From CAJQQK01 sp963696075 (GTDB lineage: Bacteria; Pseudomonadota; Alphaproteobacteria; Rhizobiales; Hyphomicrobiaceae), in the NCBI GenBank assembly GCA_963696075.1, contig CAVOJD010000003.1, positions 1 to 14,862 of the forward strand: DNA of 14,862 nucleotides, given 5' to 3'. Positions 1 to 7,566 of this stretch are shown piece after piece (within the stretch, counting starts at the first letter, position 1; every line of letters starts with the position of its first letter). The notes beneath the pieces were generated by a model, which saw only the letters and a list, made by a program, of their open reading frames with translations, was not told the DNA's origin and did no database searches. The position numbers were made by a program, and so were the translations under genes.

Positions 1-226
1 CCTTCTGGTCGACGGTGTCCTCAATTGGTCAAGAGGACGGTGTCATTATCCACGCTCCATCTTTTGCAAAGCGTGTGGGTTCAGCTGTCCAATGTGATGT
101 GAAGGACACCAGAGGGCAACCGGGGGCGGCCCTGCGCGTGTGGAGAAGGGAGATTGTTCTGCCGCAACGCACTCAATGTGGCTCGACAGCATTCTGTCGT
201 TGCGGCCTTGGCAAGAGGGACAACCG

Positions 227-949
227 TCAATCATGACGGGGTAGAGGAGGAGGGACTGTTTTGGCTTTCGAAGCCCTATTCAGCAGCATTGTTGCGGGGG
301 CATCGGCGATGTATTCCAGGAACTCAAGATCGCGTATGCGAAGGCCATGCGGCGGAGCGAATTCGATCGCTCCGAGATCGCTCAGTTGCCTCATAGCCTG
401 TCTTAAGGCTGCAATGTCGGTAGCCAGGTAATCCGCGACGACCAGCCCGGCGACGTCTTCACTGATCAGCAACGGATCGCGCCCTTCGTAGGCGTTGAAC
501 CGCGAGAGAACGCCCAGGAAGGTAGCCAGACGCTGCGGAAGCGGCTGTGAGCCGGCGGCAATCATCATTTCCCGACGATGCGCGAATTCTCGCTGAGTTT
601 CGATTGCATCGCGTTGACGCAACCTCGCGTCGATCTCGGCGAGGGATTTCGCCGCCTCTCGCGGCAATCTCTGAATTCTCGCTTCGGTGACGGCGATCGC
701 TGCGCAAGCGTAGTACTTCAGGAAGCCGAGTCCAAAGTAGTCGCCTGCCCCCAGCCGTTCGACACGATCAGTCGTCGATTTCTGCATGGACCAGTGCAGC
801 TCAATCTGGCCTTGATCAATCCAGTAGATGGCCTGTTTCTGAGCGCCCGGCGCGAACAGTAGCTCATCAGCGGCGACGCGAACGCTATCGATGCGTGTTC
901 TTAGGGAACGCTCCCGCGTAGAACGCAACAATTCCAAGGCCGGGGACAT
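227..949 (-). CDS. Crp/Fnr-family transcriptional regulator
   Basis: A 240-residue protein with Crp/Fnr architecture. Residues about 15-110 look like a cyclic-nucleotide-binding-type beta-roll (segments such as ELLFAPGAQKQAIYWIDQGQIE and LGAGDYFGLG), followed by a helix rich in R/E/Q. Residues about 135-210 form a winged helix: VADYLATDIAALRQAMRQL aligns with the IADYLGLTIETVSR helix region of FNR/FixK proteins. The Arg/Glu pair that binds cAMP in CRP is not evident, and the FNR cysteine cluster is absent (the only Cys is near residue 82), so the effector cannot be named. The recognition helix departs from the usual ETVSR core, so DNA specificity may differ from FixK/FNR. The ATG at 949 is the only usable start before an in-frame stop at 965-967; no strong Shine-Dalgarno site is visible. 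The gene stands alone. Family call fairly sure; target genes unknown. Confidence 0.85.
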   Translation of the reverse strand: MSPALELLRSTRERSLRTRIDSVRVAADELLFAPGAQKQAIYWIDQGQIELHWSMQKSTTDRVERLGAGDYFGLGFLKYYACAAIAVTEARIQRLPREAAKSLAEIDARLRQRDAIETQREFAHRREMMIAAGSQPLPQRLATFLGVLSRFNAYEGRDPLLISEDVAGLVVADYLATDIAALRQAMRQLSDLGAIEFAPPHGLRIRDLEFLEYIADAPATMLLNRASKAKTVPPPLPRHD

Positions 950-1069
950 ACTGACCGATCCGCACTAAATCTTACCTCACGACGCCACACTCACGCTAAA
1001 TGGGGATAGAGTCAATAAATGCTTGACAATCATAAAGTTGCCACTCCAACGCGTAGTTCGCGTAGTGCG

Positions 1070-1083
1070 GATTGTTGACAATC
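1070..1083. promoter_or_regulatory. Perfect palindrome upstream of the Crp/Fnr gene, possible operator
   Basis: GATTGTTGACAATC is a perfect inverted repeat (GATTGT, TG, ACAATC) about 120 bp upstream of the regulator start. A second TTGACAATCA occurs at 1023-1032, nearer the gene. The TTGT-N2-ACAA layout resembles operators of GntR-type regulators, but no such regulator is in the window. The TTGACA in both copies could also be a -35 element, although no good -10 was found at normal spacing. Function is inferred only from symmetry and position. Confidence 0.3.
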
Positions 1084-1561
1084 ACCCTTCGACAGGTTCC
1101 TCCCGGAACGATCTAGTTGATCACCCAGCGACCGATGCAACGTCATTTCAACACCAAATAGCGCTCGACGCTTAAGCAGGAAGAACCGCAGGAAACGCGG
1201 ACGCTCGCGCCCTTCGCGTCGACGGCTCAGATGTAGATCGACGCTGTACTCCGGAAGCCGAAAATCTGGCGGTCATGGCAGCAACCTGCACCGACACACA
1301 GGCGTGGTCCGCGATCTCTCTGCGGTTTCCTTTTGCTTGTGAATGCTGGATGTTGGTCAGGTTGGGGCGTGTGGGCGGTCAATGTCGTCCATTGACGACA
1401 ATTACCCATTCTTCCCCCTCGGCAATTCTAAGGGCATGGCAGTCGCAGCGAAGCAGCCGCGGCGCCATCAGGTTGGCTCATCTCCTGTTTCCCAATCCGG
1501 GCCAAGGCCGCCTCCGCAACGTCCATTCCCGTGCATCCGTTCCGCCATCAGCAGCCAATTC

Positions 1562-1640
1562 CAAGTAGTCCGGTAGGGGACCACCTGACAGCTTCAAAAG
1601 CCGCCGAAAGTCGGGACGCCATCAGTTTTCGGCCGCTCAG
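1562..1640. repeat. Dispersed repeat, copy 1
   Basis: Shares CAAGTAGTCCGGTAGGGG exactly with copy 3 (5214-5231), and GGTAGGGGAC followed by ACC-GACAG with copy 2. It ends with GTCGGGACGCCATCAGTTTT, which matches copies 3 and 4 closely. No gene lies over it. It belongs to a family of at least four same-orientation copies plus a shorter inverted piece at 2498-2520. Confidence 0.7.
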
Positions 1641-2019
1641 CCGGAATCTACGCGAGCCACAAGTCGTCGCGACCGAGACACCGGACAACTTGTCCCCCAA
1701 TTCCCCCTCAATCCCCAACCTCATCCACCGAACATCTATAATCATGTATCCTCTTCCTCTTCGCCGTTGGGCACGGTCCTGCGTTCTCGGTTCCTGTTTT
1801 TGGATTAGAGTGCGATCCGGTGTCGAAGCAGCGCGGGAGTGATGATCCGTTTTCGTTCAACGGCTATTTCGTGCCCTCAAAAACCGCTCGACAATCAGTG
1901 CGTCGTGGCATTCAATAAATTCACGTAATTGAATATATCGTGGTGATTGTCGTCGCTGCCTTGGGTGGGAAGCTAGAATGGATTCTACGCTTACCCGTTG
2001 GCGCACCAGCGGCATTTTC

Positions 2020-2090
2020 GAGGTGGCCAGGTAGGGGACTACCCGACAGAGCAAACGGCCGCTGAGGGTCTCTACGTAATTGCGTTTTGG
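2020..2090. repeat. Dispersed repeat, copy 2 (degenerate)
   Basis: Aligns with copy 1 through GGTAGGGGACTACCCGACAG and with copy 3 through GAGGGTC and the following TACGT-ATT-CGTTTT stretch. It is the most diverged copy. Its core GGTAG-GGGA-CTACC is a perfect 5-bp stem with a 4-base loop; in copy 1 one pair is lost. Confidence 0.5.
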
Positions 2091-2497
2091 CGATCTACTG
2101 CGTCGTGACTGCGATACGCTGGAGATGGCTTACCTGACACACCGGACGCCCATCTTCTCATCATCCAAGACCCGCGCGCCAAACCAGGATCATCCAAGGG
2201 TATTGGCTCTCCACTCCAGCGCTGGGCTTCGCTCCTGTCTGGGTGGGGATTCGTGTCGATTGGAGGGGGCGTCCGTTTTTATTCGTTCGCGCGGTCTGCC
2301 AGCATCGCCGATATTCTGACTAACCGACGAAGCTGTCATCGGACAGTGTCGCCTCGATTGGCCTCAAACGTCCACTGCTGGAACCACTGCCGTTGCGCTT
2401 CAACAAGGCCATGTCGCGATGGGCTACCAGGCGAAGTTTTCGAAAGGCCAAGATAACGTAATGGGCCGACAGGCAATTGCCTCTTCACCCAGAGCCC

Positions 2498-2520
2498 TGA
2501 TGTCCCGACTTTCGTAGTCA
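2498..2520 (-). repeat. Short inverted piece of the dispersed repeat at the end of the OmpA-family gene
   Basis: Read on the minus strand this contains GAAAGTCGGGAC followed by ATCAG, as in copy 1 (GAAAGTCGGGACGCCATCAG) with three bases missing. It overlaps the stop codon of the OmpA-family gene. GACT-ACGAA-AGTC could form a small stem there, but there is no T tract, so it is not a convincing terminator. Confidence 0.4.
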
Positions 2521-3579
2521 GCGATCGGTTCGCGACAGCTGCACCCGACGGTTCTGGGCGCGTCCCTCCAGCGTGTCGTTCGGGGCTTTTGGCTCATTCA
2601 TGCCGGCGCCCGAGGTGGTAATGCGGCCTGCAGCGATGCCGTGGTTCCGGATGATCGCCTGCTTCACAGCCTCGGCGCGGCGGGCAGAGAGGTCGAGGTT
2701 GTAGTCGGGAGCGCCAAGCGAGTCGGTGTGGCCGCGGATGGCGATCGTCCATGTTGGGTTGTTTTTCATCGTGGTCGCGATGTCTGAGATCAAGCCTCGC
2801 GCCTGAGGCCGGATCGTCGCCTTGTCGAAGTCGAAGTGAATGCCATAGACGTCGAGTTTGCGGATTGTGCGCAGCGTCTGTTCCATGGCGGCCTGCTCGG
2901 ACCGCCCCGCACTGACGCGCACCGTGCGGGTCGTGCGAAGCGCCTTCTCCCAGTTGAACTTGATCCTGTATTCGACCGTGACGGGGTTGTTCACGTCGCT
3001 GAGGAAATAGAAGTAACCCGTACCGTTGCGATTACCTTGCTGGAAGCTGCCGCGGGCGATCAGGACCGGCATATTGACGATCTGATTCTCAACCATAACA
3101 GGCATGCGGGAATTGTCGTTCACGACCGTTAGAACGCCCGGAATGGTCGACAGCTTCCTATCATACATCAGGTTGACTGGCGCCGAGCCGCGGGTACGCA
3201 ACTCGTTCAGCAACGCTGAAGAGACGCCGAGCGACGTCGTGTTCGGTACCACGCGCGGTAAGCTAGGGTCGAAGCCGATGAGGTAGGTGCCTGCAGCGCT
3301 GCGATCAGCGGATCGAACGAGGCGTTGGGCAACAATGCCCCGCGTGTCGCTGTAGTCGATAAGAACGCCATCTGGTCCGACCGATCTGACAACGTTGAAT
3401 TCCTCGGCATCAGGCCCGTACTGGCTGGTGTAGGCGCGGGTGATCGTCAGCCCTTCATGCGGCGTGAAAGGGCCTTGCGCAACTGCGGGAGTCGACGTCA
3501 TCCCCGTAAACCCCGAAAGAAATGCACACACTGCAAGGGCGGTGCCCAATTTAAGAGATGTCTTCAATTTTCCCACCAT
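2518..3579 (-). CDS. OmpA-family protein (exported, peptidoglycan-associated)
   Basis: A 353-residue protein with an N-terminal signal peptide (charged MVGKLKTSLK, hydrophobic 11-25, cleavage likely after AVA at 33-35). Residues 36-240 form an unrecognised, probably beta-rich domain. Residues about 243-350 are an OmpA C-terminal domain: YGIHFDFDKATIRP, IAIRGHTDSLGAPDYN, LSARRAEAVKQAI and the closing NRRVQLS. In this family the Asp of the NLDLS segment and the Arg of ARRAEAV hold the diaminopimelate of peptidoglycan, and both are present. The likely role is anchoring to peptidoglycan from the periplasm or outer membrane. The ATG is preceded by AGGAG about 11 bases upstream, a rather long spacing. 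It lies 71 bp downstream of the DUF992 gene on the same strand and is probably co-transcribed with it. Confidence 0.9.
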   Translation of the reverse strand: MVGKLKTSLKLGTALAVCAFLSGFTGMTSTPAVAQGPFTPHEGLTITRAYTSQYGPDAEEFNVVRSVGPDGVLIDYSDTRGIVAQRLVRSADRSAAGTYLIGFDPSLPRVVPNTTSLGVSSALLNELRTRGSAPVNLMYDRKLSTIPGVLTVVNDNSRMPVMVENQIVNMPVLIARGSFQQGNRNGTGYFYFLSDVNNPVTVEYRIKFNWEKALRTTRTVRVSAGRSEQAAMEQTLRTIRKLDVYGIHFDFDKATIRPQARGLISDIATTMKNNPTWTIAIRGHTDSLGAPDYNLDLSARRAEAVKQAIIRNHGIAAGRITTSGAGMNEPKAPNDTLEGRAQNRRVQLSRTDR

Positions 3580-3650
3580 TTCTCAATTATCTCCTAGCAC
3601 CGAGCGTCTCTGCTGAGGGTTCATGCGCGGCGCGGTACGGCTTTTCCCGA

Positions 3651-4151
3651 TCAGCGCGGATCGAGCCTAAGCCCAGTGACGCCGATTGCGAGGTTGACAC
3701 CGGTCTGTCCCTGAACGCTGAGCGGTTGGAGGACGACCGACTTGTTGTTGCCGCCAACGAGCACCTTGGCGCCGGCACCAAGTCCGAGTGATGCATCAGC
3801 CGCGGCGCCGAGGAAACTCCCGCGCAGGGCATCAGTCGGCAAGGCCGTGGTTGAGCCGAGAACACCCCAAACCATAACGCTCGGTCCTTTGATGCCGACA
3901 TCGAGACCGATATTCGTGACCGTCCCGACGAGTTGGCGCTTTGGCCGGTTGCCCGACGGCGCGTACGTACAGGCGAGCTTTTCCCGCGATCCGATCAATA
4001 GGCCGACCCGGCCCTTGCCTTGGCAGGTCAGCGTTCCAGCCCGCATTTTCGCGGTTGCCTCCTGGCTGAATGATGCGGTTGGGCTGAGGGCGACGGCCGC
4101 GAGGAAGGCCGTCACGGCAGCCCCTCGGATAGCGCGATAAGACCTCGACAT
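3651..4151 (-). CDS. DUF992 domain-containing exported protein
   Basis: A 166-residue protein. The start at 4151 was chosen over longer options because it has a good AAGGAG ribosome binding site and opens directly into a signal peptide (MSRSYRAIRG, then a hydrophobic stretch to about residue 29, cleavage near ASFSQ). The mature part fits DUF992: MRAGTLTCQGKGRVGLLIGS near the start, a Gly/Ala-rich segment (GSFLGAAADASLGLGAGAKVLVGG) in the middle, and QPLSVQGQTGVNLAIGVTGL at the end. Two Cys (TLTC and KLACTY) may form a disulfide. The family is common in Hyphomicrobiales and has no assigned biochemical function; a periplasmic location is expected. It is the first gene of a likely unit with the OmpA-family gene. 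Its first 40 bp overlap the end of a degenerate upstream frame. Confidence 0.88.
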   Translation of the reverse strand: MSRSYRAIRGAAVTAFLAAVALSPTASFSQEATAKMRAGTLTCQGKGRVGLLIGSREKLACTYAPSGNRPKRQLVGTVTNIGLDVGIKGPSVMVWGVLGSTTALPTDALRGSFLGAAADASLGLGAGAKVLVGGNNKSVVLQPLSVQGQTGVNLAIGVTGLRLDPR

Positions 4152-4525
4152 TCTTCTACTCCTTGGAAATGGCGGCTTGTTGAGTTCTGCCTTGGTTGTC
4201 CATGGTGCTCCTTGGCACACCCATAGGCATAGAGTTGGTTCATGTAGTTGCGATCGAAGGGACCAACGTACTTGATCCCGAAGTCGTCGCCGATAGCGGT
4301 GGCGCGGAAGCGAGAGCCGCGTTCGCGGGCCGCCAAGTAGTCCATGTAAAGATCGGCATTGCCTTGATATTTTATTGTCGTTGACGAGGCTCGTGCGGCG
4401 ATCTTCAGCAAGTTATTGACGACACTCCGCCCGCGCATTGGAAGACGGCCGAACGACGGCTCGTTGAACCCCTGATTGTAAGAACGGCGAGTATGTTTTC
4501 GAAAGTCATATTTCTGCAGTGCCAC
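4112..4525 (-). pseudogene. Probable C-terminal remnant of a patatin-like phospholipase
   Basis: The frame encodes 137 residues from a GTG with no Shine-Dalgarno site. The readable frame continues upstream to a TAG at 4559-4561, adding plausible residues (LADTRPTPR), so the GTG is probably not a true start. Residues about 35-108 read like the tail of a patatin-type lipase: NNLLKIAARASSTTIKYQG, LAARERGSRFRATAIGDDFG, and VGPFDRNYMNQLYAYGCAK, matching the family's closing PFD-x2-YM-x2-LY-x2-G pattern as I remember it. The nucleophile motif GxSxG and the DG of the catalytic dyad are absent, so an N-terminal part has been lost. The last 30 residues run into the DUF992 start and look like read-through. 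Family assignment is from memory of the motif and only moderately sure. Confidence 0.45.
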
Positions 4526-5752
4526 GCGCGGTGTCGGACGCGTGTCTGCCAGGTAACACTATCAGTTCGCAAATAGATGAGCTGCAGCCGTTTGCCGATG
4601 CACGACCTTTCTACTCAATCATATCAAGTGCTGTTGTTTGAGCGAGGCTGCGCTTGAGAAGGGCAGGAAGCTGGAAGCCTTCGAAATCTAGGTCAGGAGC
4701 GATCTGAACACCGGACGCTTCTCCACGGAACCATTTGGGGCGCCGGGGTATCGGGCGTCTCAAGCGCTAGCCGGTGCGGGCGGGTGAACGGGAACGGTGC
4801 GGTCTACGTGTTGCTATTGGCGGCTAGGGAGCGTTGGGCAATCAGACACTCAGACACCGTCCCGTTCCAAATCCCTCAAAATTCTCTCAACGAATGATCG
4901 CACCGGATAACTCACATGTTCAGTTGTCAATCCGACGCTGTGCGTCGTAACGGGGATACCCGCGATACGGTCGAAAATGTAGGGCAACGAGGGGACGATC
5001 TGACGTCGCTCCTTTCTATCTGGCGCCTGAAGAAATGCGCGAAGCACCGGGTGCGCCACGGCCAACATTACATGCAAAAAGATGAATGGGTTTTGTGGTC
5101 TGCGATGGTACTAGAAGCCGGACTCAGTGTGGGGCCGAATACGCTGCAAAAGGCGAGTGGCTCTTTTGAATACTCATTTCAAGTGCGCCTATCCCAGTGC
5201 TAGCGGCGATTTTCAAGTAGTCCGGTAGGGGCAGGGGCGTAGCTGATGGGGGCTAAATACCGTTGAGGGTCGGGACGTCATCAGCTTTTTCGGTCATCAG
5301 GTCGAAGCAGGTCCGGCAGTCGTCTTCGTCGCGGGCTATGCAGCGGCACGACAGGAATCTGCTGAGGTTGAGGTCACTGGGCACGACGACGACACGGCAG
5401 CGCTACCTTCAGAAGCGGAAAGTCATCGTTCTTCGGCTAGGGGCATAATGGGAGGAACGTCGGCTCAATTCGCCAACATGTTACTGCGGCGGCTGTTCGC
5501 TCCCAGATACGACTGATCTCCGGCAGGACATCAGGCAATTCCGGTGGGGGCTGAGTACACTTGGCGCTTATAAGTCCGGACGCGTGGCCAGAGTTTGAGT
5601 CCTGCGGAACCGACACTTGCAGGAGAGCCGGCGACCGCGGCCTAGATGGCCTCCAGCCGTCACCACAAGTTGCCTGTTGACGGCCCCGATGATTTTGTGA
5701 CGGTATTCTCGAAGGAACTGAAGTGGGGCCGACTGACGAAGAGGGCTGCGGG
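4526..5752. other. Gene-poor region (about 1.2 kb)
   Basis: No recognisable gene. It carries the longest copy of the dispersed repeat (5214-5444). One minus-strand open frame at 4850-5110 has fairly natural amino-acid composition but no good start. The rest shows only short chance frames. A 5-bp inverted repeat TTGAA-N7-TTCAA occurs at about 5166-5182 with no gene next to it. Confidence 0.55.
5214..5444. repeat. Dispersed repeat, copy 3 (longest)
   Basis: Begins with CAAGTAGTCCGGTAGGGG (shared with copy 1), continues with GAGGGTCGGGACGTCATCAG and CTTTTTCGG (shared with copies 1 and 4), and ends with a second conserved block at 5393-5444. That block matches copy 4 (8244-8296) at 40 of 46 aligned positions by hand count, including TACCTTCAGA and GCGGAAAGTCA. 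The sequence between the two blocks is less conserved and differs in length: left-to-right block distance is about 134 bp here and 113 bp in copy 4. Confidence 0.7.
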
Positions 5753-6208
5753 ATGTTCAGGATAATTGTGGCTGCGACCATATTGATTGTATTGGCGATG
5801 AGTGCTCAGGCCAGGGAATGGCAGCAGATTGCCACGTGTGGGGAAATGCGAGGGGTAGGGTTCTTTTTCGCTGGTGGCGCCGTTTCCAAGGAACAAGCCG
5901 GCTGGGATGACATGCTCTCTGACGGCACGACCTATCTCATGACGGACGGCAAGGAGTTTGATGTCGTTATGAAAGATGTGTCCGGGCGGCGCAGGTCAGC
6001 AAGGTCTCACGACGGTGCAAAGCTGGTCGCTTTCCCAGGCCGGATGACACTTCGGTTGTTGATCATGCGCGAGACCGAACCCCGTTTGGAGCAGTATACG
6101 TTCCAGCTAGACCAGCGGGGCAACGGAACGGTGATCCTCAGTCAACAGCTTGAGGGTCTTGCGTCGAATGTGTCCATAGCCAGAGGCCAGTGTGTTGGGG
6201 CAAACTGA
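5753..6208 (+). CDS. Exported protein of unknown function
   Basis: A 151-residue protein, not recognised. The ATG at 5753 was preferred because the protein then begins with a clean signal peptide (MFRIIVAATILIVLAMSAQA, cleavage after AQA at residue 20); an upstream in-frame ATG at 5723 would add ten polar residues in front of it. The ribosome binding site is weak (GAAGAGGG). The mature part has two Cys, at residue 29 near its start (QIATCGEMRG) and residue 147 near its end (ARGQCVGAN), well placed for one disulfide closing the domain. It is likely a small soluble periplasmic protein. It stands alone on the plus strand and converges with the Cys-rich gene at 6426-6740. Coding character is good; function unknown. 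Confidence 0.7.
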   Translation: MFRIIVAATILIVLAMSAQAREWQQIATCGEMRGVGFFFAGGAVSKEQAGWDDMLSDGTTYLMTDGKEFDVVMKDVSGRRRSARSHDGAKLVAFPGRMTLRLLIMRETEPRLEQYTFQLDQRGNGTVILSQQLEGLASNVSIARGQCVGAN

Positions 6209-6394
6209 TTTCTCGCGAACCGAGGCTATGCCCCCGCTGACATCGAACGCGACTATCAACCCCGTAAGACGCATGCTGGTCTCGCAGCGTTGAAAGCCGG
6301 CTCTACTCAATATGAAGCTGCTATTGTCGGGCTGAACGAAGCCGAACCCCTCGGAGCCAAGCCCAGCCACAGCTTACCCTCGGGCAGGCCTGTC

Positions 6395-6410
6395 CACTTG
6401 GCACCAAGTG
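6395..6410. terminator. Palindrome between convergent genes, possible terminator
   Basis: CACTTGG-CA-CCAAGTG is a perfect inverted repeat that can fold as a 6-bp stem with a GCAC tetraloop. It lies 15 bases past the stop of the minus-strand Cys-rich gene and between it and the convergent plus-strand gene. There is no T tract on either side, so intrinsic termination is uncertain; it could instead protect the transcript end or bind a protein. Confidence 0.3.
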
Positions 6411-6425
6411 CCGGCACGTGCGGCG

Positions 6426-6740
6426 TCATCGCCGCCTGCCACGTCCTCTTTTTCCGTAGCCGTAACGGATTAGGGTGTCATAGCACCGTGGCGAGATTTG
6501 TCCGACGTTTGAACGCATACAGGCCCGCATTTTTGCTGAACTGACCTTATAGTGTGGGCACAATCGCTTATAGTCATACTTACAGGCTTTGCGTACCGCC
6601 CGCGGATATGCGTCCGCGGTTGTGTACATTGCGAGCCCTGCCATGAGCCCATACCCGATTATTACCGCGGCTATCGCGCGCCGCAGCGGGCGCCCCGCGA
6701 ATGCACCCAAACGCAACGTAGCTGATCGATTATGGAGCAT
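6426..6740 (-). CDS. Small Cys-rich exported protein with a GLG1-like Cys repeat
   Basis: A 104-residue protein with a basic N-terminus, a hydrophobic segment at about 22-42 and likely cleavage after ADA at residue 44. The mature region has four Cys (53, 61, 74, 86) spaced C-x7-C-x12-C-x11-C within CKYDYKRLCPHY, AKMRACMRSN and QISPRC. This matches the Cys-rich repeat of the Golgi apparatus protein/Cys-rich FGF receptor family (PF00839), single copies of which occur in small bacterial exported proteins. Two disulfides are likely. The C-terminus is strongly basic (GKRGRGRRR). An AGGTGA sequence lies just before the ATG. It is 110 bp downstream of the BA14K-like gene on the same strand and could share its transcript. 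Function unknown; periplasmic or surface location inferred. Confidence 0.65.
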   Translation of the reverse strand: MLHNRSATLRLGAFAGRPLRRAIAAVIIGYGLMAGLAMYTTADAYPRAVRKACKYDYKRLCPHYKVSSAKMRACMRSNVGQISPRCYDTLIRYGYGKRGRGRRR

Positions 6741-6850
6741 TCACCTGCTTGCCGACTTCCAAACGCTACGCCGCATGTGAGTAGCTGAGCCTGTTTAGGG
6801 GGCGCGGCTCGTCGAAGATTTGGTACACACGCCCCCGACTTCGCAACCAA

Positions 6851-7510
6851 TCAACCGCGATAAGGGCTCCTGCAACGGTGATCAAAACCGTCATATCCGC
6901 GGAACGTATCGGTCGCGGGATTATAGGAGCGGTATCTGCGTAGGCACCATTCAACGTGAGCGTCGTAATTGATGTAGGGGCCGTAGTAGTATGGTTCGTA
7001 GTAGGCATAACCCGCCACCGGCAGCCACCAAGGGAACGCATACCAGTAGCCCCGATAGTAGTGACGATTACGCCCAGATCGACGCCTGTACCGTGGACCA
7101 TGACGGCTACGATAGTACTGCCGTGAGTATCTGCGGCCACGGTTGATGCGCGGATAGCCCCGGCGAGAGATGCCGCGATAACGGGCTCGTGGGACACCTC
7201 GATAGCCGCCACGAAAGCGAGCGCGTGGGATACCACGATAGCCGCGACGGATGCCACCACGATAACCACCGCGGAAGCCGCCTCTGCGGAAACTGCCTCC
7301 CCGGAAGGCACCGCCACGAAATCCCCCACCCCGAAAGCCGCCGCCACGGAAACCGCGACCGCCGCGGCGGGCCAAATGGACAGGGCCGACTTGCGCTTCT
7401 ACGTGGCCCTTCGCGAAAGGTAGTGCTTTTGCTGGCTGATTTGACAACGCGGACATCGCGCCCGCCAATAGTGCCACCACGACAGCAAGGGTAAGCTTTT
7501 GCGCAAACAT
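6851..7510 (-). CDS. BA14K-like protein with long Arg/Gly-rich repeat region
   Basis: A 219-residue protein. The ATG at 7510 gives a signal peptide (MFAQKLTLAVVVALLAGAMS, cleavage near PAKA at 29), with AAAGG about 13 bases upstream. Residues 50-145 are extremely rich in Arg and Gly: first five-residue units of the form GFRGG, then two 12-residue units (YRGIPRARFRGG and YRGVPRARYRGI). An aromatic stretch follows (YWYAFPWWLPVAGYAYYEPY, about 155-174). The BA14K signature closes it: HVEWCLRRYRSYNP, DTFRGYDG and HRCRSPY. BA14K is a Brucella immunoreactive, lectin-like protein, and homologues are widespread in Hyphomicrobiales. A highly basic exported protein could bind anionic envelope polymers, which is inference. 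The gene has a FixK/FNR-like box about 60 bp upstream. Confidence 0.85.
   Translation of the reverse strand: MFAQKLTLAVVVALLAGAMSALSNQPAKALPFAKGHVEAQVGPVHLARRGGRGFRGGGFRGGGFRGGAFRGGSFRRGGFRGGYRGGIRRGYRGIPRARFRGGYRGVPRARYRGISRRGYPRINRGRRYSRQYYRSRHGPRYRRRSGRNRHYYRGYWYAFPWWLPVAGYAYYEPYYYGPYINYDAHVEWCLRRYRSYNPATDTFRGYDGFDHRCRSPYRG
7169..7354 (-). repeat. In-frame tandem repeats inside the BA14K-like gene
   Basis: Imperfect 15-bp units encode GFRGG-type pentapeptides (residues about 53-80), followed by two 36-bp units encoding the 12-residue repeats at 91-114. Because unit lengths are multiples of three, gain or loss of units by slippage would keep the reading frame. Confidence 0.7.
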
Positions 7511-7566
7511 TTTTCTCAACCTTTCAAACTCACCCATACACTGCGGGCGTCCCGCGCCATGCGTCT

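Larger units (their letters stand above)
950..2517. other. Long gene-poor region (about 1.6 kb)
   Basis: No open frame here has a good start, ribosome binding site and recognisable protein. Several short frames of 60-100 codons exist on both strands but look like chance frames rich in Arg, Ser and Pro. The region holds two copies of the dispersed repeat (1562-1640 and 2020-2090) and a palindrome at 1070-1083. It may be decayed coding sequence. Confidence 0.6.

Noticed and set aside
11..44. GACGGTGTC repeated at 11-19 and 36-44
   Set aside because: Only two 9-bp copies 25 bp apart, no further units or nearby gene; may be chance.
6766..7347. A 193-codon minus-strand frame rich in Ala and Val
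   Set aside because: It is an alternative frame of the BA14K-like gene; the Arg/Gly repeats read out of frame give the low-complexity Ala/Val sequence.
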